Shown here piece after piece: positions 34,840 to 46,530 of a stretch of 64,000 nt of DNA (positions are counted from its first letter, which is position 1; each line of letters begins with the position of its first letter). The position numbers and the translations under genes are program-made. The stretch comes from Laccaria trichodermophora (taxonomy: Eukaryota > Basidiomycota > Agaricomycetes > Agaricales > Hydnangiaceae), in the NCBI GenBank assembly GCA_018417955.1, contig JACTVC010000002.1, positions 3,038,001-3,102,000 of the forward strand. Direction: 5' to 3'. Below the pieces are notes generated by a model, which saw nothing but the letters and a program-made list of their open reading frames with translations, was not told the origin of the DNA and ran no database searches.

Positions 34840-35580
34840 CATGTTCACCATTTAAAACTCAACCAAGTTAGCATTGCCCATAGTGTTTGGAAGTCCGGTC
34901 TCATGACTAGAAAAAGACCATAACCAGACCAGACCAAGACCGCAAAAGACCAGACCTGCGGTTCGGTCTTTTTATTTTTGAGATGTAAAGACCGCAAAAA
35001 AATCGGTTAACATGAACCGGTCTTTTGTAGCCCCTTAAATACCCTTTAAAACGCACCCAAGAACGTACGATTTGGTCGAAAAACGAGAGAGATATGAATT
35101 AAATGTAAATTACTTTTGGGAATAATAGATGTACCAGACTTATTTTATAGAAACACCAATTCCTAACGGAATTTAACATTATTGGGCTCGTTTTAAAGCT
35201 AATAGAGATGTTAATAAATTTACCGATTCATAATTTTAAAATATTGGCCTAAAGACCGGTCATAAACTGGTTAAAACCGATGCAGACCGAAACCGGTCTA
35301 TAGACCACAAAAAACTGCAGTCTGTGGTCTTTTTGCAGTCTGGTCTGGTCTTTTGACTTCTGGGGAAAAGGCAGACTGGTTACGGTTATGGTCCATGCCC
35401 CTGGGCATCAAAAAACCAGACCAGACCGGACTTTCAAACACTAATTGCCCAGCAGGTTTCCCCCATTGTTTTCACCAACACCCCCCTTCTATCTGCCATG
35501 TTTTTAAAACTCATCCAAGTTAGCATCCCCCAGCCGCTTTCTGCCATTGTTTTCACCAACACCCCCCTTCTATCTGCCAT
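34840..35580 (+). repeat. 97-100 bp tandem repeat, interrupted by two insertions
   Basis: Unit: GTTCACCATTTAAAACTC, AACCAAGTTAGCATCCC, a CTTTCCCCCATTGTTTT part and CACCCCCCTTCTATCTGCCA. The hAT-like MITE sits within it, and the LTR element at 35581 inserted at its GCCAT. More units occur at 39457-39473 plus 40047-40210, and at 40886-40990. Confidence 0.75.
34881..35443. mobile_element. hAT-like MITE, 563 bp, with 8-bp target duplication
   Basis: Ends TAGTGTTTGGAAGTCCGGTC and its inverse (one mismatch), flanked by the perfect 8-bp direct repeat ATTGCCCA at 34873-34880 and 35444-35451. Subterminal regions are full of ACCAGACC/GGTCTGGT. No coding sequence. Inserted in the tandem repeat described at 34840-35580. 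Confidence 0.9.
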
Positions 35581-35899
35581 TGTGATATAGGATTGGAAGG
35601 GAATGCCCAGAGGCCATAGTCAAACAGTGGTATATAGCTAGATTTGGATATCTTACATAATATATTGATCTTTTGTCTTGAACCACCACCTTGTCAGCAG
35701 TCTTGCCATCCTCTTGCACTACATGTAGTGCTTTGTATAACTGTACTTCCTACAGTATGCATAATCATGTTGGGCCAGCTGAGTATCTTGTAACTGCTCA
35801 TTGCTCACTCATGGGTGTTGATCCCAGATCCACCCATTCTTGCCTCCTCCTTCCCTCTTGGCTTCAGCTATGCGAGAAGTTCAGAGTGAACGCTTCACA
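35581..35899 (+). repeat. 5' LTR of copy 1
   Basis: 319 bp, TG...CA ends. Same sequence as 39138-39456 and 43768-44086. A short frame starting MSAVLPSSCTTC occurs in every LTR copy and is judged accidental. Confidence 0.92.
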
Positions 35900-35900
35900 A

Positions 35901-35913
35901 TGGTGGGGGCACC
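35901..35913 (+). promoter_or_regulatory. Candidate primer-binding site, copy 1
   Basis: TGGTGGGGGCACC, one base after the LTR, starts with TGG, the complement of a tRNA CCA end. The tRNA is not identified. The same site is at 44088 in copy 2. Confidence 0.45.
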
Positions 35914-36622
35914 GCGGACTTCACCAAAGCATGGTTGAAGTCTGCATTTCTTGGTAGAGGGAGAGCTGGAGAGTTGTGGGAATGCGCCAGCTCATCACAG
36001 GAGGAACCTTAGCATGGATGGTAGCTGCTGCTCGCGCTCTTCGCGGTGGGCTTACTACTTCATGTGAAAGGGCTCATCCATCCTTCAGTTGGATGAACCA
36101 TTGACTTTAGCTTGTGCTTGCACAGCAGGTTGAGGTTTGTTCGATTGGGGTGCTGCGCTGACTCTGAGCAGCTGGGCTTTGGGATTTCGCGACTACGCGG
36201 CCTGAAGTCTACTGTGAGGAGAGTTCCTCTCACCTATGTCTGGATTTCGCGACTACGCGGCCATTGACTTGGTGAGGAGGTCACCTGCAACCAGTGTCGC
36301 CTGCTGCTTTGCGCTGCTTCACTGTCTCTCAGACTCCACCTGTTCCTCAACCATCTCCCTTGTCTTTTAGCATCTAGGCCTCTCAAGAACAGCCAGATGT
36401 TCATTGACATCCCTCCAGTTCAGTCTGCTGCTCTGGAAATTATGTGCTATGCCCTACTATGCTTCTCTCCCAATCCTTGCTGTTTTCTTGCTTGAGGAAT
36501 GAGTGTTCTCATCCTCCTTACTTCTCTATGAACTCCCTGGAATGGCTCTTCTTGGTTTCTGAATGGTTAGAAGGGTTTGGAGTGGTTTTGGGTTGGATGG
36601 GGTTGATGGGACATCAACATGG

Positions 36623-37560
36623 GACTTATTCACCTCATATCTCGCCAACCGACGCCCCGATTGCTCTCGTCTCTTTTGCGCTGGGAGGCCCTCGTTCATA
36701 CCTTTCTTTGGACCCCCTGAACTCGCCAAACGGTCGCGTATTGGCTGCGCTTCACCTACTTCAGCCTGGCATGACCAAAATGAACATATCTCGTCCGTTC
36801 TCGGCGAGATCCTCGTCGTTCCTTTTGTTCTTTGGCTCGTTTTGAAGCCACGGTCAATGCGCTTTTGGGAAGCCCTCATACGCGTCAAACGGACAAGCGG
36901 TTCCTGTGTTACAGCACCATCCCTCCAACAACCACTTACATGTGACTTGTTCATGTCATATCTCGCCAACCGATGCCCCGATTGCTCTCGTCTCTTTTGC
37001 GCTGGGAAGCCCTCATTTACACCTTTCTTTCGACCCCCTGAACTCGCCAAACGGTCACCTATTGGCGGCGCTTCGCCTAGTTCAGCTTGGTATGACCAAG
37101 ATGAGCATGTTTCATCCATTCTCGGCGAGATGTTCGTCGTTCCTTTCGTTCTTTGGTTTGTTTTAAAGCCACGGTCAATGCGGTTCTGGGAAGCCCTCAT
37201 ACGCGTCAAACGGACGAGCGGTTCTCGTGTTATAGCACCATCCCTCCAACAACCATTTACACAGGACTTATTCATGTCATATCTCGCCGACCGACGCCCG
37301 GATCGCGCTCATCTTTTTTGCGTTGGAAAGCCCTGATCCACACCTTCCTTTGGACTCCCTGAACTCGCCAAACGGTCACCTGTTGGCGGCGCATCGCCTA
37401 GTTCAGTCTGGTATGACCAAGATGAACATATTTCGTCCGTTCTCGGCGAGATTTCGGTCGCTTCATTCGTTCTTTGGCTCATTTAGAAGCCACGGTCAAT
37501 GCGCTTCTGGGAAGCCCTCATACGCGTCAAACGGACGAGCGGTCCTTGTGTTACAGTGCC
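36623..37560 (+). repeat. 321-bp tandem repeat inside copy 1 (about three units)
   Basis: GACTT(A/G)TTCA followed by ATATCTCGCC recurs at 36623, 36944 and 37265, exactly 321 bp apart. Units differ by scattered substitutions. Because 321 is divisible by three, frames stay open through all units on both strands. Confidence 0.85.
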
Positions 37561-37964
37561 AACTCTTCAACAACCATTTCCCCATTCCTATTGTCATAAC
37601 CTGCTCGCATCGGACGCTCTATAGCCCGTTTGAAACGCCTGAATCGTACCTTTCCGACGCACCTATTCACGTCGATAACGGACAACAGCCTGGTCTGCAG
37701 TATGCATTTACTCCAGAACTGCAGTTTCTGGGTATTACCTCTCTATCTCGACAACCACGGCTCGTCACGATACGCGAATTATACCGTTGGAAAGGCGTCG
37801 TTCGTAGCTTTCGAACGGGTATTTGATCCCCAGGAACGGGCCAGAAATCACTACGCTATACTCAAACACATTTTTGGCTACCTCAGGATCTCCCCTCTAT
37901 TTGGGGTGTTAAGACTTGATTGGAGGACTCTTATGGGCAGGGGAGACACCTCAACTGGTTGAGA

Positions 37965-38345
37965 GTTGCTGCTCGCGCATTACGCGGCAGACTCTTCTTC
38001 AGTCATGGTAACCTTCTGGCTCCATCAGAAGGCTGATTGCTGCTCGCGTGTTGCGCGGCGGATCAGCGTGGAGGAGTTGCAGCTCGCGCATTACGCGGCG
38101 GACTCTTCTTCAATCATGGTAACCTTCTGGGTCCCTCAGAAGTACTGATTGCTGCTCACATGTTATGCGGCGGATCAGTGTTGAGGAGTTGCTGCTCGCA
38201 CATTATGCGGCGGACTCTTCTTCAATCATGATAACCTTCTGGCTCCTGATTGCAGCTCGCATGTTTTGCGGCGGATCAGTGTTGAGGAGTTACTGCTCGC
38301 ACATTATGCGGCGGACTCTTCTTCAATCATGGTAACCTTACAGAT
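37965..38345 (+). repeat. Array of GC-rich hairpin units in copy 1
   Basis: At least seven copies of a motif GCTCGC-N5-GCGGCGG (for example GCTCGCGCATTACGCGGC). Each can fold as a CGCG-loop-CGCG or related hairpin, and they alternate with GACTCTTCTTCAATCATGG and GATCAGTGTTGAGGAGTT spacers. Related hairpins TTCGCGACTACGCGG occur at about 36186 and 36246. Confidence 0.75.
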
Positions 38346-38609
38346 TGCTGCTTGTGTGTTGCATGGCCTGTGTCCACTCTGGGGGGCAAAATTTATGACA
38401 ACATTTTTTTCCCCTCCTTTCCTTTGACCTCTTATCATTCCTACCCAACATGGCACCACCTTTACCCACTCAGACACCAACTTAGGATCACGGCTTGTAA
38501 TTTTCCACTGCACGATCTCTTCGCCTCTATCCTCCCTGGCTTGATTCTTGAGATTCGCACACTGGAAAAGTGGGGGGCTGTAGGGGAGTATAGGTGGAAG
38601 ATGGGAGGA

Positions 38610-38744
38610 GAGGCGCAAGCCTCTATCCCATTACACACTCCCCACGTCCAGACGACACACCACAATGGAAGCAAGCTACATCATCTTGATGGGTAGAGGG
38701 AGTTGAGTTGGGATCAACGATCTGAGTGGAGAGGCGCAAGCCTC
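38610..38744 (+). repeat. Two GNRA-capped hairpins in a 120-bp tandem, copy 1
   Basis: GAGGCGCAAGCCTC occurs at 38610-38623 and 38731-38744: a 5-bp stem closed by a GCAA tetraloop, a classic stable RNA loop. It is embedded in two related units that also share ATGGAAGCA and CATCTTGATGGG. Confidence 0.75.
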
Positions 38745-39126
38745 TATCACACTATACATGTCTTATACCCAGACCACAAGTATGATGGAAGCATACTACA
38801 CCATCTTGATGGGGAAAGGCAATGGAGTTGGGATGGATGACCTGGAAGCCATCCACTTGCATGGTTTCCCAGTACTCATGGTTATACATCACTGAAGAGA
38901 GAATGGGAGGATCATATGGGTATTTCTGGGTTAAGCTGGGAGCTTACAGTGACCAGCTTTCCAGATAGCAAATTATTTGGGGCCAAATTTTTTCTTTCTT
39001 TTATTCATCTTCTTTGCTTTGCTACCTTTTGGTCTCATTTTATCCTGATATTCACTCTGGGGGGCAAGAGGATTTCTATTCTATTATTCTTCCCCACCAT
39101 TGTTTTCCTTACATGCCCTCTGGACA

Positions 39127-39137
39127 TTGGGGGGCTT
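39127..39137 (+). other. Polypurine tract, copy 1
   Basis: TTGGGGGGCTT directly before the 3' LTR, as expected for plus-strand priming. Same junction in copy 2 (47317-47327), and on the minus strand of the chromovirus (57325-57316). Confidence 0.7.
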
Positions 39138-39456
39138 TGTGATATAGGATTGGAAGGGAATGCCCAGAGGCCATAGTCAAACAGTGGTATATAGCTAGAT
39201 TTGGATATCTTACATAATATATTGATCTTTTGTCTTGAACCACCACCTTGTCAGCAGTCTTGCCATCCTCTTGCACTACATGTAGTGCTTTGTATAACTG
39301 TACTTCCTACAGTATGCATAATCATGTTGGGCCAGCTGAGTATCTTGTAACTGCTCATTGCTCACTCATGGGTGTTGATCCCAGATCCACCCATTCTTGC
39401 CTCCTCCTTCCCTCTTGGCTTCAGCTATGCGAGAAGTTCAGAGTGAACGCTTCACA
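39138..39456 (+). repeat. 3' LTR of copy 1
   Basis: 319 bp, by eye identical to the 5' LTR, so the insertion is young. Followed by GCCAT, the target duplication. Confidence 0.92.
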
Positions 39457-39473
39457 GCCATGTTCACCATCTA

Positions 39474-40046
39474 CTGTCATGTGACCCCTAACAGGTCATC
39501 AGCACTATTGGGTCAACAAGCTATAGCACCACAATGATCCATGCTATGCATTTGAAATTTTGAACAGAGTTTGACAATGTACATGCAGCTGTGTGTGGAG
39601 ATTTATTGGATAGAACATTGTGCATGAGCTGAGATATAAGGGAGATAAGATGGTCACATTGTTGTTTGCCAAGTTTGCCCATCAAAGCAAGTCTATCTAA
39701 TTGATGACCACTTCTCTCCACAGTGCTAGCCTCTATTGACACAAATATTTTTGAGAGTTTACAGTGGAGGTATTGGTAACTCGCACCTAAAATTTTGAAT
39801 CAGATAAGGAGAATATGAGGTGTCTAAGAATATTTTATGGTTGGCTTATGGGTGCTGACCAATTTAGGGCAAATGGGTCAAGGCATTTTAACACTACCCA
39901 AAAGCATCCCTCCAGAATAAAACTTACAGATACAATATGTATATGTTTCCTTCTACTCACTCACAAAATTTTATGTGCTCACAATGAGAGGGAGGTGTGC
40001 AATCTGCAATTTAAGCTAAAGTGACCCAGTAATGGTCACATGACAG
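39474..40046. mobile_element. Tc1/mariner-like MITE, 573 bp, with empty site in the window
   Basis: Ends CTGTCATGTGACC and GGTCACATGACAG flanked by TA on each side. It splits a unit of the 97-100 bp repeat: the intact unit at about 40886 reads CCATCTAAAACTC, exactly the sequence obtained by removing the element and one TA. Confidence 0.88.
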
Positions 40047-40990
40047 TAAAACTCAACCAAGTTAGCATCCCTCAGCAGCTTTCCCCCATTGTTTCTACCA
40101 ACACCCCCCTTCTATCTGCCATGTTCACCATTTAAAACTCAACCGAGTTAGCATCCCTCTCAGCAGCTTTCCCCTATTGTTTTCATCAACAGCCTCCTTC
40201 TATCTGCCACAAGGGGGGTACACAATTTTAATTTAATATATCATGCTGCTTTTTTTCATAAGGCCACTATGGCAGGACTAACTAACTAGCGTGCGAATAA
40301 ATTACCATATATAGGTAATGTCTATAAATAGGTACTGTGTTTTGGGTGTCATTTGGGCAACATTTTGGTGTTGTGTCAGCCGCAACCTTATCTACACTGT
40401 GCACCTTCATTAATCATTTGCCGCCCCTTCCTCTGCTTTTTTCTATGCTCTTGCATGGGTCACAAACCTAGTCATTCATACTACAGTCCAGTCCAACACA
40501 GCTTACTCCCTTAGTGTTGCTTGTAGAAGACCAGCTGTGCCCAAATGGACTGGTGTCTCACAATGTGGACAGATAATGGTTTTATTGTCTTAGATATCCC
40601 CCTCAATCTATATCATACAGCCTTACAGGCTTCTTAGAATGGATTATTATCCTAAACATAGGTAGCACATACTGGTTCTGGCAGGGACATCCTGAGGGAT
40701 ATCCCACTTGTTAAGTGAGGACAGCTTGCGAATCACCTTGGAGAGTGCACCAGTCTAATCTGAGCTCATCCAGCCCATAAATTACTGAAATTGGTACTTA
40801 AAATAAAAAAAATTTAACAGCCTGATGGCCAGACTAACTAACCAGCCCCATATGGCAGATTCAAATCCTGCCCACCCCTTGATCTGCCATGTTCACCATC
40901 TAAAACTCAACCAAGTTAGCATCCCCCAGCCGCTTTCCCCCATTGTTTCTACCAACACCCCCCTTCTATCTGCCGTGTTCACCACTTAAA
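40047..40990. other. Repeat-derived DNA without genes
   Basis: Holds three further units of the 97-100 bp repeat (40047-40210 and 40886-40990) and unassigned AT-rich DNA with stop codons in all frames. Confidence 0.4.
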
Positions 40991-41069
40991 AGACTCTTAA
41001 CTTGTCAAAACTATCCAAAAGATTTCATAGTTTGCAAAACATATCTTGCTCCCAAATATTTATTTAAAA

Positions 41070-41395
41070 GCAAGCTAAACATTTCCAAATATGACAAGAA
41101 ATATCTCACAAAGATTCCTTGTCAGTACAAACATTTTGAAGAAGATTTCTTATCCAGTCAAAGATCTTTGAACTTGTAAACATTTCCCAATATGATAAGA
41201 AATATTGCACAAAGATTTCTTGTCAGTACAAACATTTTGAAGAAAATTTCTTATCCAGTCAGAGATCTTTGAACCTGTAAACATTTTCAAGTACAATAAG
41301 AAATATTTCACAAAGATTTCTTGTCAGTACAAGCATTTTGAAGAAAATTTCTTATCCAGTCAGAGATCTTTGAACTTGTAAACATTTCTTGTCAG
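41070..41395 (+). repeat. 101-bp tandem repeat, about three units
   Basis: TTGAAC(T/C)TGTAAACATTT recurs at about 41169, 41270 and 41371, each 101 bp apart, with AAGATTTCTTGTCAGTACAA and TTTCTTATCCAGTCA between. Confidence 0.8.
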
Positions 41396-41499
41396 TATTC
41401 TTGAACCAGGATAGAATACCAAGATATATCTTTGATTTATATCTTGCATAAGAAGAAGGTTCAGTTTATTGAATACAATTACATTACTACATTGATAAA

Positions 41500-42540
41500 A
41501 GGGGGTGGGGGTGAGGGAGAGGGAGAGCGGGTCTGGAGTGGTGTGCAATGGGAGAGGGGGAGGGAGTGGTGTGCAGTGAGGGAAAGGGGGAGGGAGAGGG
41601 AGAGGGACCCTCGCTGCCGTTTGTAGGTGGTGTTGGTGGGCGCTCATCTTCGTTTGTGGTGGTGGGTACCCAGTGTGTCTTCACAGTGGTCGGTGCTCGC
41701 GTGTCTTCATGGTGGTTGGCACTTGGAGTCTCTTTGTCATCGTCCATCTGTCGTTTGTTGGCCATCATCGTGGTCCTTGCATCGGGCTTATGAGGGTGGT
41801 GATAGAGGCAGGGCATGCTCACCGCATCCAACGTACAATGACGAACAATGACAACATCATTGTCATCATCATCACCATCATCCGTATGTGTCCCATACCC
41901 ACGCCACTGACTGCGACATGGTGTGGCTCTGAGGGTGTGGTGTCTGCTGGTCGTTGTTTTTCGTGGGTGCTGCTCGTTGTTTGCAGTGGTGGGGGTTGCC
42001 TCGGGGTTGCGCAGTGTTGTAGGACGTCATAGTGAAGTGGTCGTCGTGTGTCGTGGTGATGTCGTGAGGTCGTGGCAGACGTGTTGGTTGGGGATGACAG
42101 ACAGAGGTGCTCACCATGTCAATATGAACAGAAACGACGGACGACGAGATCTTGTCGTCCGTCGTTTGGTTGCCACGTCGCCAACAGTGACGTGGCACCT
42201 GGCATTTGTCATAAAACAAAAGGGGGGAGATGGGTGGGCACTCACCAAGTAGATAATGATGACGAACGGCGAAATCTCACCATTCGTCATCTGGTACACA
42301 TCTGTTATCGTCATTGTCATCCATCCTTGTTGTTGCCAGGTTGTAATTGTGTTGCATCGTGGTCGTGTTTTGTCATTTCATTTCATGGTGGTGGCGTGGT
42401 GACACAACACCGTTGTTGCTGTGGTGGTGGTTGTAGGTGACAGTGGTGACGGTGGCAACGTTGGCGTTGTTGATCGTGGTGGGCGTCATCAATTGTGGTG
42501 GGCATTGTTGATGGAGTTGAGGACAGACGTAACGTCACAA
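41500..42540. repeat. Low-complexity G/GT-rich tract with hairpins
   Basis: A purine-rich GGGA tract (41503-41606) is followed by TGGTGG/CATCGT simple sequence. Open frames of 60-120 codons on both strands are by-products of the simple repeats. Three hairpin-bearing stretches after GCTCACC-like lead sequences lie at about 41840, 42133 and 42258. Confidence 0.55.
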
Positions 42541-43049
42541 GTCATGTGTGACCTTGGCATCAACACACACTCACATCCAAATCTGTAGTGCCCAAGTAGT
42601 GCCTAAACTTTGTAGTGTCCATTATCAATTTTAATTACCAGTACACACCTCTAAAAAAGCAATTAGAAACCTTGTAATCCCAAGATATGGAGACTACAAA
42701 CTTTTGCAGGCTCAAAAAGCTGGTACTGTAAAACTTTGTAGTGGAAAAGTGGACAGTACAATGAAACAAGAGACTATAGATTTTTGGAGTTGCAAAAAAT
42801 GAATACTTATAATGAAATATGCACACACTCAAACTCTTGTCTTCCCAAAAAGCAGCACTTCAGTCACCCACCTTGACCAAGCTATTAGCTAGGAAATCTT
42901 GAAAAATTATCCAGGCTGATAGATCCTTTGGCCAGTTATTTTTTTGCCTCTGAAGAAAAATATATTACTACATTGGGCAAAAATGTTTCGCCTTCAATAT
43001 TGTGACCAGAAATATTTGGGCTCATATTTTGTATTGAAAAATATCCTAG

Positions 43050-43260
43050 CCATCTGAAAGTGGTAGGAAATTTTTTAGCTGTGTGACACTGCTGAAAAAT
43101 GTTTTGGCCATGTCACACTGCTAAGAAATTTTTGAACCATATCACACTGCTGAGAAATCTTTTAGCCATGTCACACTGCTGAAAAATGTTTTGACCATGT
43201 CACACTGCTTGGAAATCTTTTAGCCATGTCACATAGGCAAAAGATTTCCTGCCAGTGTCA
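43050..43260 (+). repeat. 31-33 bp minisatellite in the palindrome arm
   Basis: About seven units of a C(C/A)ATGTCACACTGCTGAAAAAT / CTTTTAGC type, also present inverted at 52270-52480 and in the copy at 54900-55080. Confidence 0.75.
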
Positions 43261-43767
43261 TGGAGTATCTGGGGTCCTAGTTTCACAAAAAAAAACTTCA
43301 AAAATTTCTGACCATTCAAACTTTTATCTTCTGGATTCAACTTTTCTACAAAATTTATCATAAAGATCATTTTGGTCCTAAACTTGCCTTTTTAGTTTAT
43401 ATTGTATTTTTATTATAGAAAAACCAGATTATATATTGCATTCAGCTCTATCTATTGGTGGTATTCAGCTATTTGTTATATAGTTATAGCCTCTAAATTC
43501 TGCTCTATCAGATAATAAAGGTTGTTACTGACTGCTCTTATGTTGAGTGTATATTAATAACTGCCTATAATAGACTAGCCTTACTTACTGAATTATTACT
43601 GATGTCTATTATTCTTGCAAATTACCAGAAGTAGATATTGGCTGATGTGTGAGCCATATTTCTTCACTGAAGTATGTTCCTAAAGACTAGAGAGAGTTTG
43701 GGAACTGTCAGATTGACTATGCCCGCTTTTTTTTTCACTTTTATAGAGGCATATTTCTGAGAACTGC

Positions 43768-44086
43768 TGTGATATAGGATTGGAAGGGAATGCCCAGAGG
43801 CCATAGTCAAACAGTGGTATATAGCTAGATTTGGATATCTTACATAATATATTGATCTTTTGTCTTGAACCACCACCTTGTCAGCAGTCTTGCCATCCTC
43901 TTGCACTACATGTAGTGCTTTGTATAACTGTACTTCCTACAGTATGCATAATCATGTTGGGCCAGCTGAGTATCTTGTAACTGCTCATTGCTCACTCATG
44001 GGTGTTGATCCCAGATCCACCCATTCTTGCCTCCTCCTTCCCTCTTGGCTTCAGCTATGCGAGAAGTTCAGAGTGAACGCTTCACA
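43768..44086 (+). repeat. 5' LTR of copy 2
   Basis: 319 bp, TGTGATATAGG...CGCTTCACA, matching the other LTRs. Confidence 0.92.
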
Positions 44087-46149
44087 ATGGTGGGGGCACC
44101 GCGGACTTCACCAAAGCATGGTTGAAGTCTGCATTTCTTGGTAGAGGGAGAGCTGGAGAGTTGTGGGAATGCGCCAGCTCATCACAGGAGGAACCTTAGC
44201 ATGGATGGTAGCTGCTGCTCGCGCTCTTCGCGGCGGGCTTACTACTTCATGTGAAAGGGCTCATCCATCCTTCAGTTGGATGAACCATTGACTTTAGCTT
44301 GTGCTTGCACAGCAGGTTGAGGTTTGTTCGATTGGGGTGCTGTGCTGACTCTGAGCAGCTGGGCTTTGGGATTTCGCGACTACGCGGCCTGAAGTCTACT
44401 GTGAGGAGAGTTCCTCTCACCTATGTCTGGATTTCGCGACTACGCGGCCATTGACTTGGTGAGGAGGTTGCCCACAACCAGTGTTGCCTGCTGCTTTGCG
44501 CTGCTTCACTGTCTCTCAGACTCCACCTGTTCCTCAACCATTTCCCTTGTCTTTTAGCATCTAGGCCTCTCAAGAACAGCCAGATGTTCATTGACATCCC
44601 TCCAGTTCAGTCTGCTGCTCTGGAAATTATGTGCTATGCCCTACTATGCTTCTCTCCCAATCTTTGCTGTTTTCTTGCTTGAGGAATGAGTATTCTCATC
44701 CTCCTTACTTCTCTATGAACTCCCTGGAATGGCTCCTCTTGGTTTCTGAATGGTTAGAAGGGTTTGGAGTGGTTTTGGGTTGGATGGGGTTGATGGGACA
44801 TCAACATGGGACTTATTCACATCATATCTCGCCAACCGACACCCCGATTGCTCTCGTCTCTTTTGCGCTGGGAAGCCCTCGTTCATACCTTTCTTTGGAC
44901 CCCATGAACTCGCCAAACGGTCGCGTATTGGCTGCGCTTCACCTACTTCAGCCTGGTATGACCAAAATGAACATATCTCGTCCGTTCTCGGCGAAATCCT
45001 CGTCGTTCCTTTTGTTCTTTGGCTCGTTTTGAAGCCACGGTCAATGCGCTTCTGGGGAGCCCTCATACGCGTCAAACGGACGAGCGGTTCCTGTGTTACA
45101 GCACCATCCCTCCAACAACCACTTACATGTGACTTGTTCATGTCATATCTCGCCGACCGACGCCCCGATTGCTCTCGTCTCTTTTGCGCTGGAAAGCCCT
45201 CATTTACACCTTTCTTTGGACCCCCTGAACTCGCCAAACGGTCGCGTATTGGCTGCGCTTCACCTACTTCAGCCTGGTATGACCAAGATGAACATATTTC
45301 GTCCGTTCTCGGCGAGAACCTCGTCGTTCCTTTTGTTCTTTGGCTTGTTTTGAAGCCACGGTCAATGCGCTTCTGGGAAGCCCTCATACGCGTCAAACGG
45401 ACAAGCAGTTCTCGTGTCACAGCACCATCCCTCCAACAACCATTTGCATGTGACTTGTTCATGTCATATCTCGCCAACTGACGGTCGTATCGCTCTCATC
45501 TTTTTTGCGTTGGAAAGCCCTGATCCACACCTTCCTTTGGACTCCCTGAACTCGCCAAACGGTCACCTGTTGGCGGCGCTTCGCCTAGTTCAGTCTGGTA
45601 TGACCAAGATGAACATATTTCGTCCGTTCTCGGCGAGATCTTGGTCGCCTCTTTCGTTCTTTGGTTCGTTTTGAAGCCACGGTCAATGCGCTTCTGGGAA
45701 GCCCTCATACGCATCAAATGGACGAGCGGTCCTTGTGTTACAGTGCCATCTCTTCAACAACCATTTCCCCATTCCTATTGTCATAACCTGCTCGCATCGG
45801 ACGTTCTATAGCCCGTTTTGGACGTTGGATTCGTACCTTTCCGACGCACCTATTTACGTTGATAACGGACAACAGCCTGGTCTGCAGTATGCATTTACTC
45901 CAGAACTGCAGTTTCTGGGTACTTCCTCTCTATCTCAACGACCACGGCTCGTCACAATACGCGAATTATACCGTTGGAAAGGCGTCGTTCGTAGCTTTCG
46001 AACGGGTATTTGATCCCCAGGAACGGGCCAGAAATCACTACGCTATGCTCAAACACATTTTTGGCTACCTCAGGATCTCCCCTCTATTTGGGGCGTTAAG
46101 ACTTGATTGGAGGACTCTTATGGGCAGGGGAGACACCTCAACTGGTTGA

Positions 46150-46530
46150 GAGTTGCTGCTCGCGCATTACGCGGCGGACTCTTCTTCAGTCATGGTAACC
46201 TTCTGGCTCTCTCAGAAGGCTGATTGCTGCTCGCGCATTTCGCGGCGGATTGGTGTGGAGGAGTTGCAGCTCGCGCATTACGCGGCGGACTCTTCTTCAA
46301 TCATGGTAACCTTCTGAGTCCCTCAGAAGTACTGATTGCTGCTTGCGAGTTACGCGGCGGATCAGTGTTGAGGAGTTGCTGCTCGCGCATTATGCGGCGG
46401 ACTCTTCTTCAATCATGGTAACCTTCTGGCTCCTGATTGCAGCTCGCATGTTTTGCGGTGGATCAGTGTTGAGGAGTTGCTGCTCGCACATTATGCGGCG
46501 GACTCTTCTTCAATCATGGTAACCTTATAG
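46150..46530 (+). repeat. Array of GC-rich hairpin units in copy 2
   Basis: Counterpart of 37965-38345. Here more units keep the CGCG stem (GCTCGCGCATTACGCGGC, GCTCGCGCATTTCGCGGC), whereas copy 1 has several GCACATTATGCGG forms. Confidence 0.75.

Larger units (their letters stand above)
35581..39456 (+). mobile_element. Non-autonomous LTR retroelement, copy 1 (3876 bp)
   Basis: Two 319-bp LTRs, apparently identical, beginning TGTGATATAGG and ending CGCTTCACA, flanked by the 5-bp duplication GCCAT. One base after the 5' LTR is TGGTGGGGGCACC (candidate primer-binding site), and just before the 3' LTR is TTGGGGGGCTT (polypurine tract). The interior has no gag, protease, RT or integrase. It holds a 321-bp tandem repeat (36623-37560), an array of GC-rich hairpins (37965-38345) and two 120-bp units with GNRA-capped hairpins (38600-38830). 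Long open frames on both strands over 36526-37336 follow from the 321-bp (multiple of 3) period and are not taken as genes. Confidence 0.93.

Noticed and set aside
35691..35957. Recurring 78-88-codon ORF starting MSAVLPSSC in every LTR
   Set aside because: Lies within the LTR, present even in the solo copy, with differing 3' ends; a by-product of LTR identity.
36526..37275. Minus-strand ORF of 249 codons in the LTR element (also 44713-45477)
   Set aside because: Arises from the 321-bp tandem period; the other strand is equally open and no domain is visible.
41360..42440. Several ORFs of 60-122 codons on both strands
   Set aside because: Composition is that of G/GT simple repeats; overlapping frames on both strands, no motifs.
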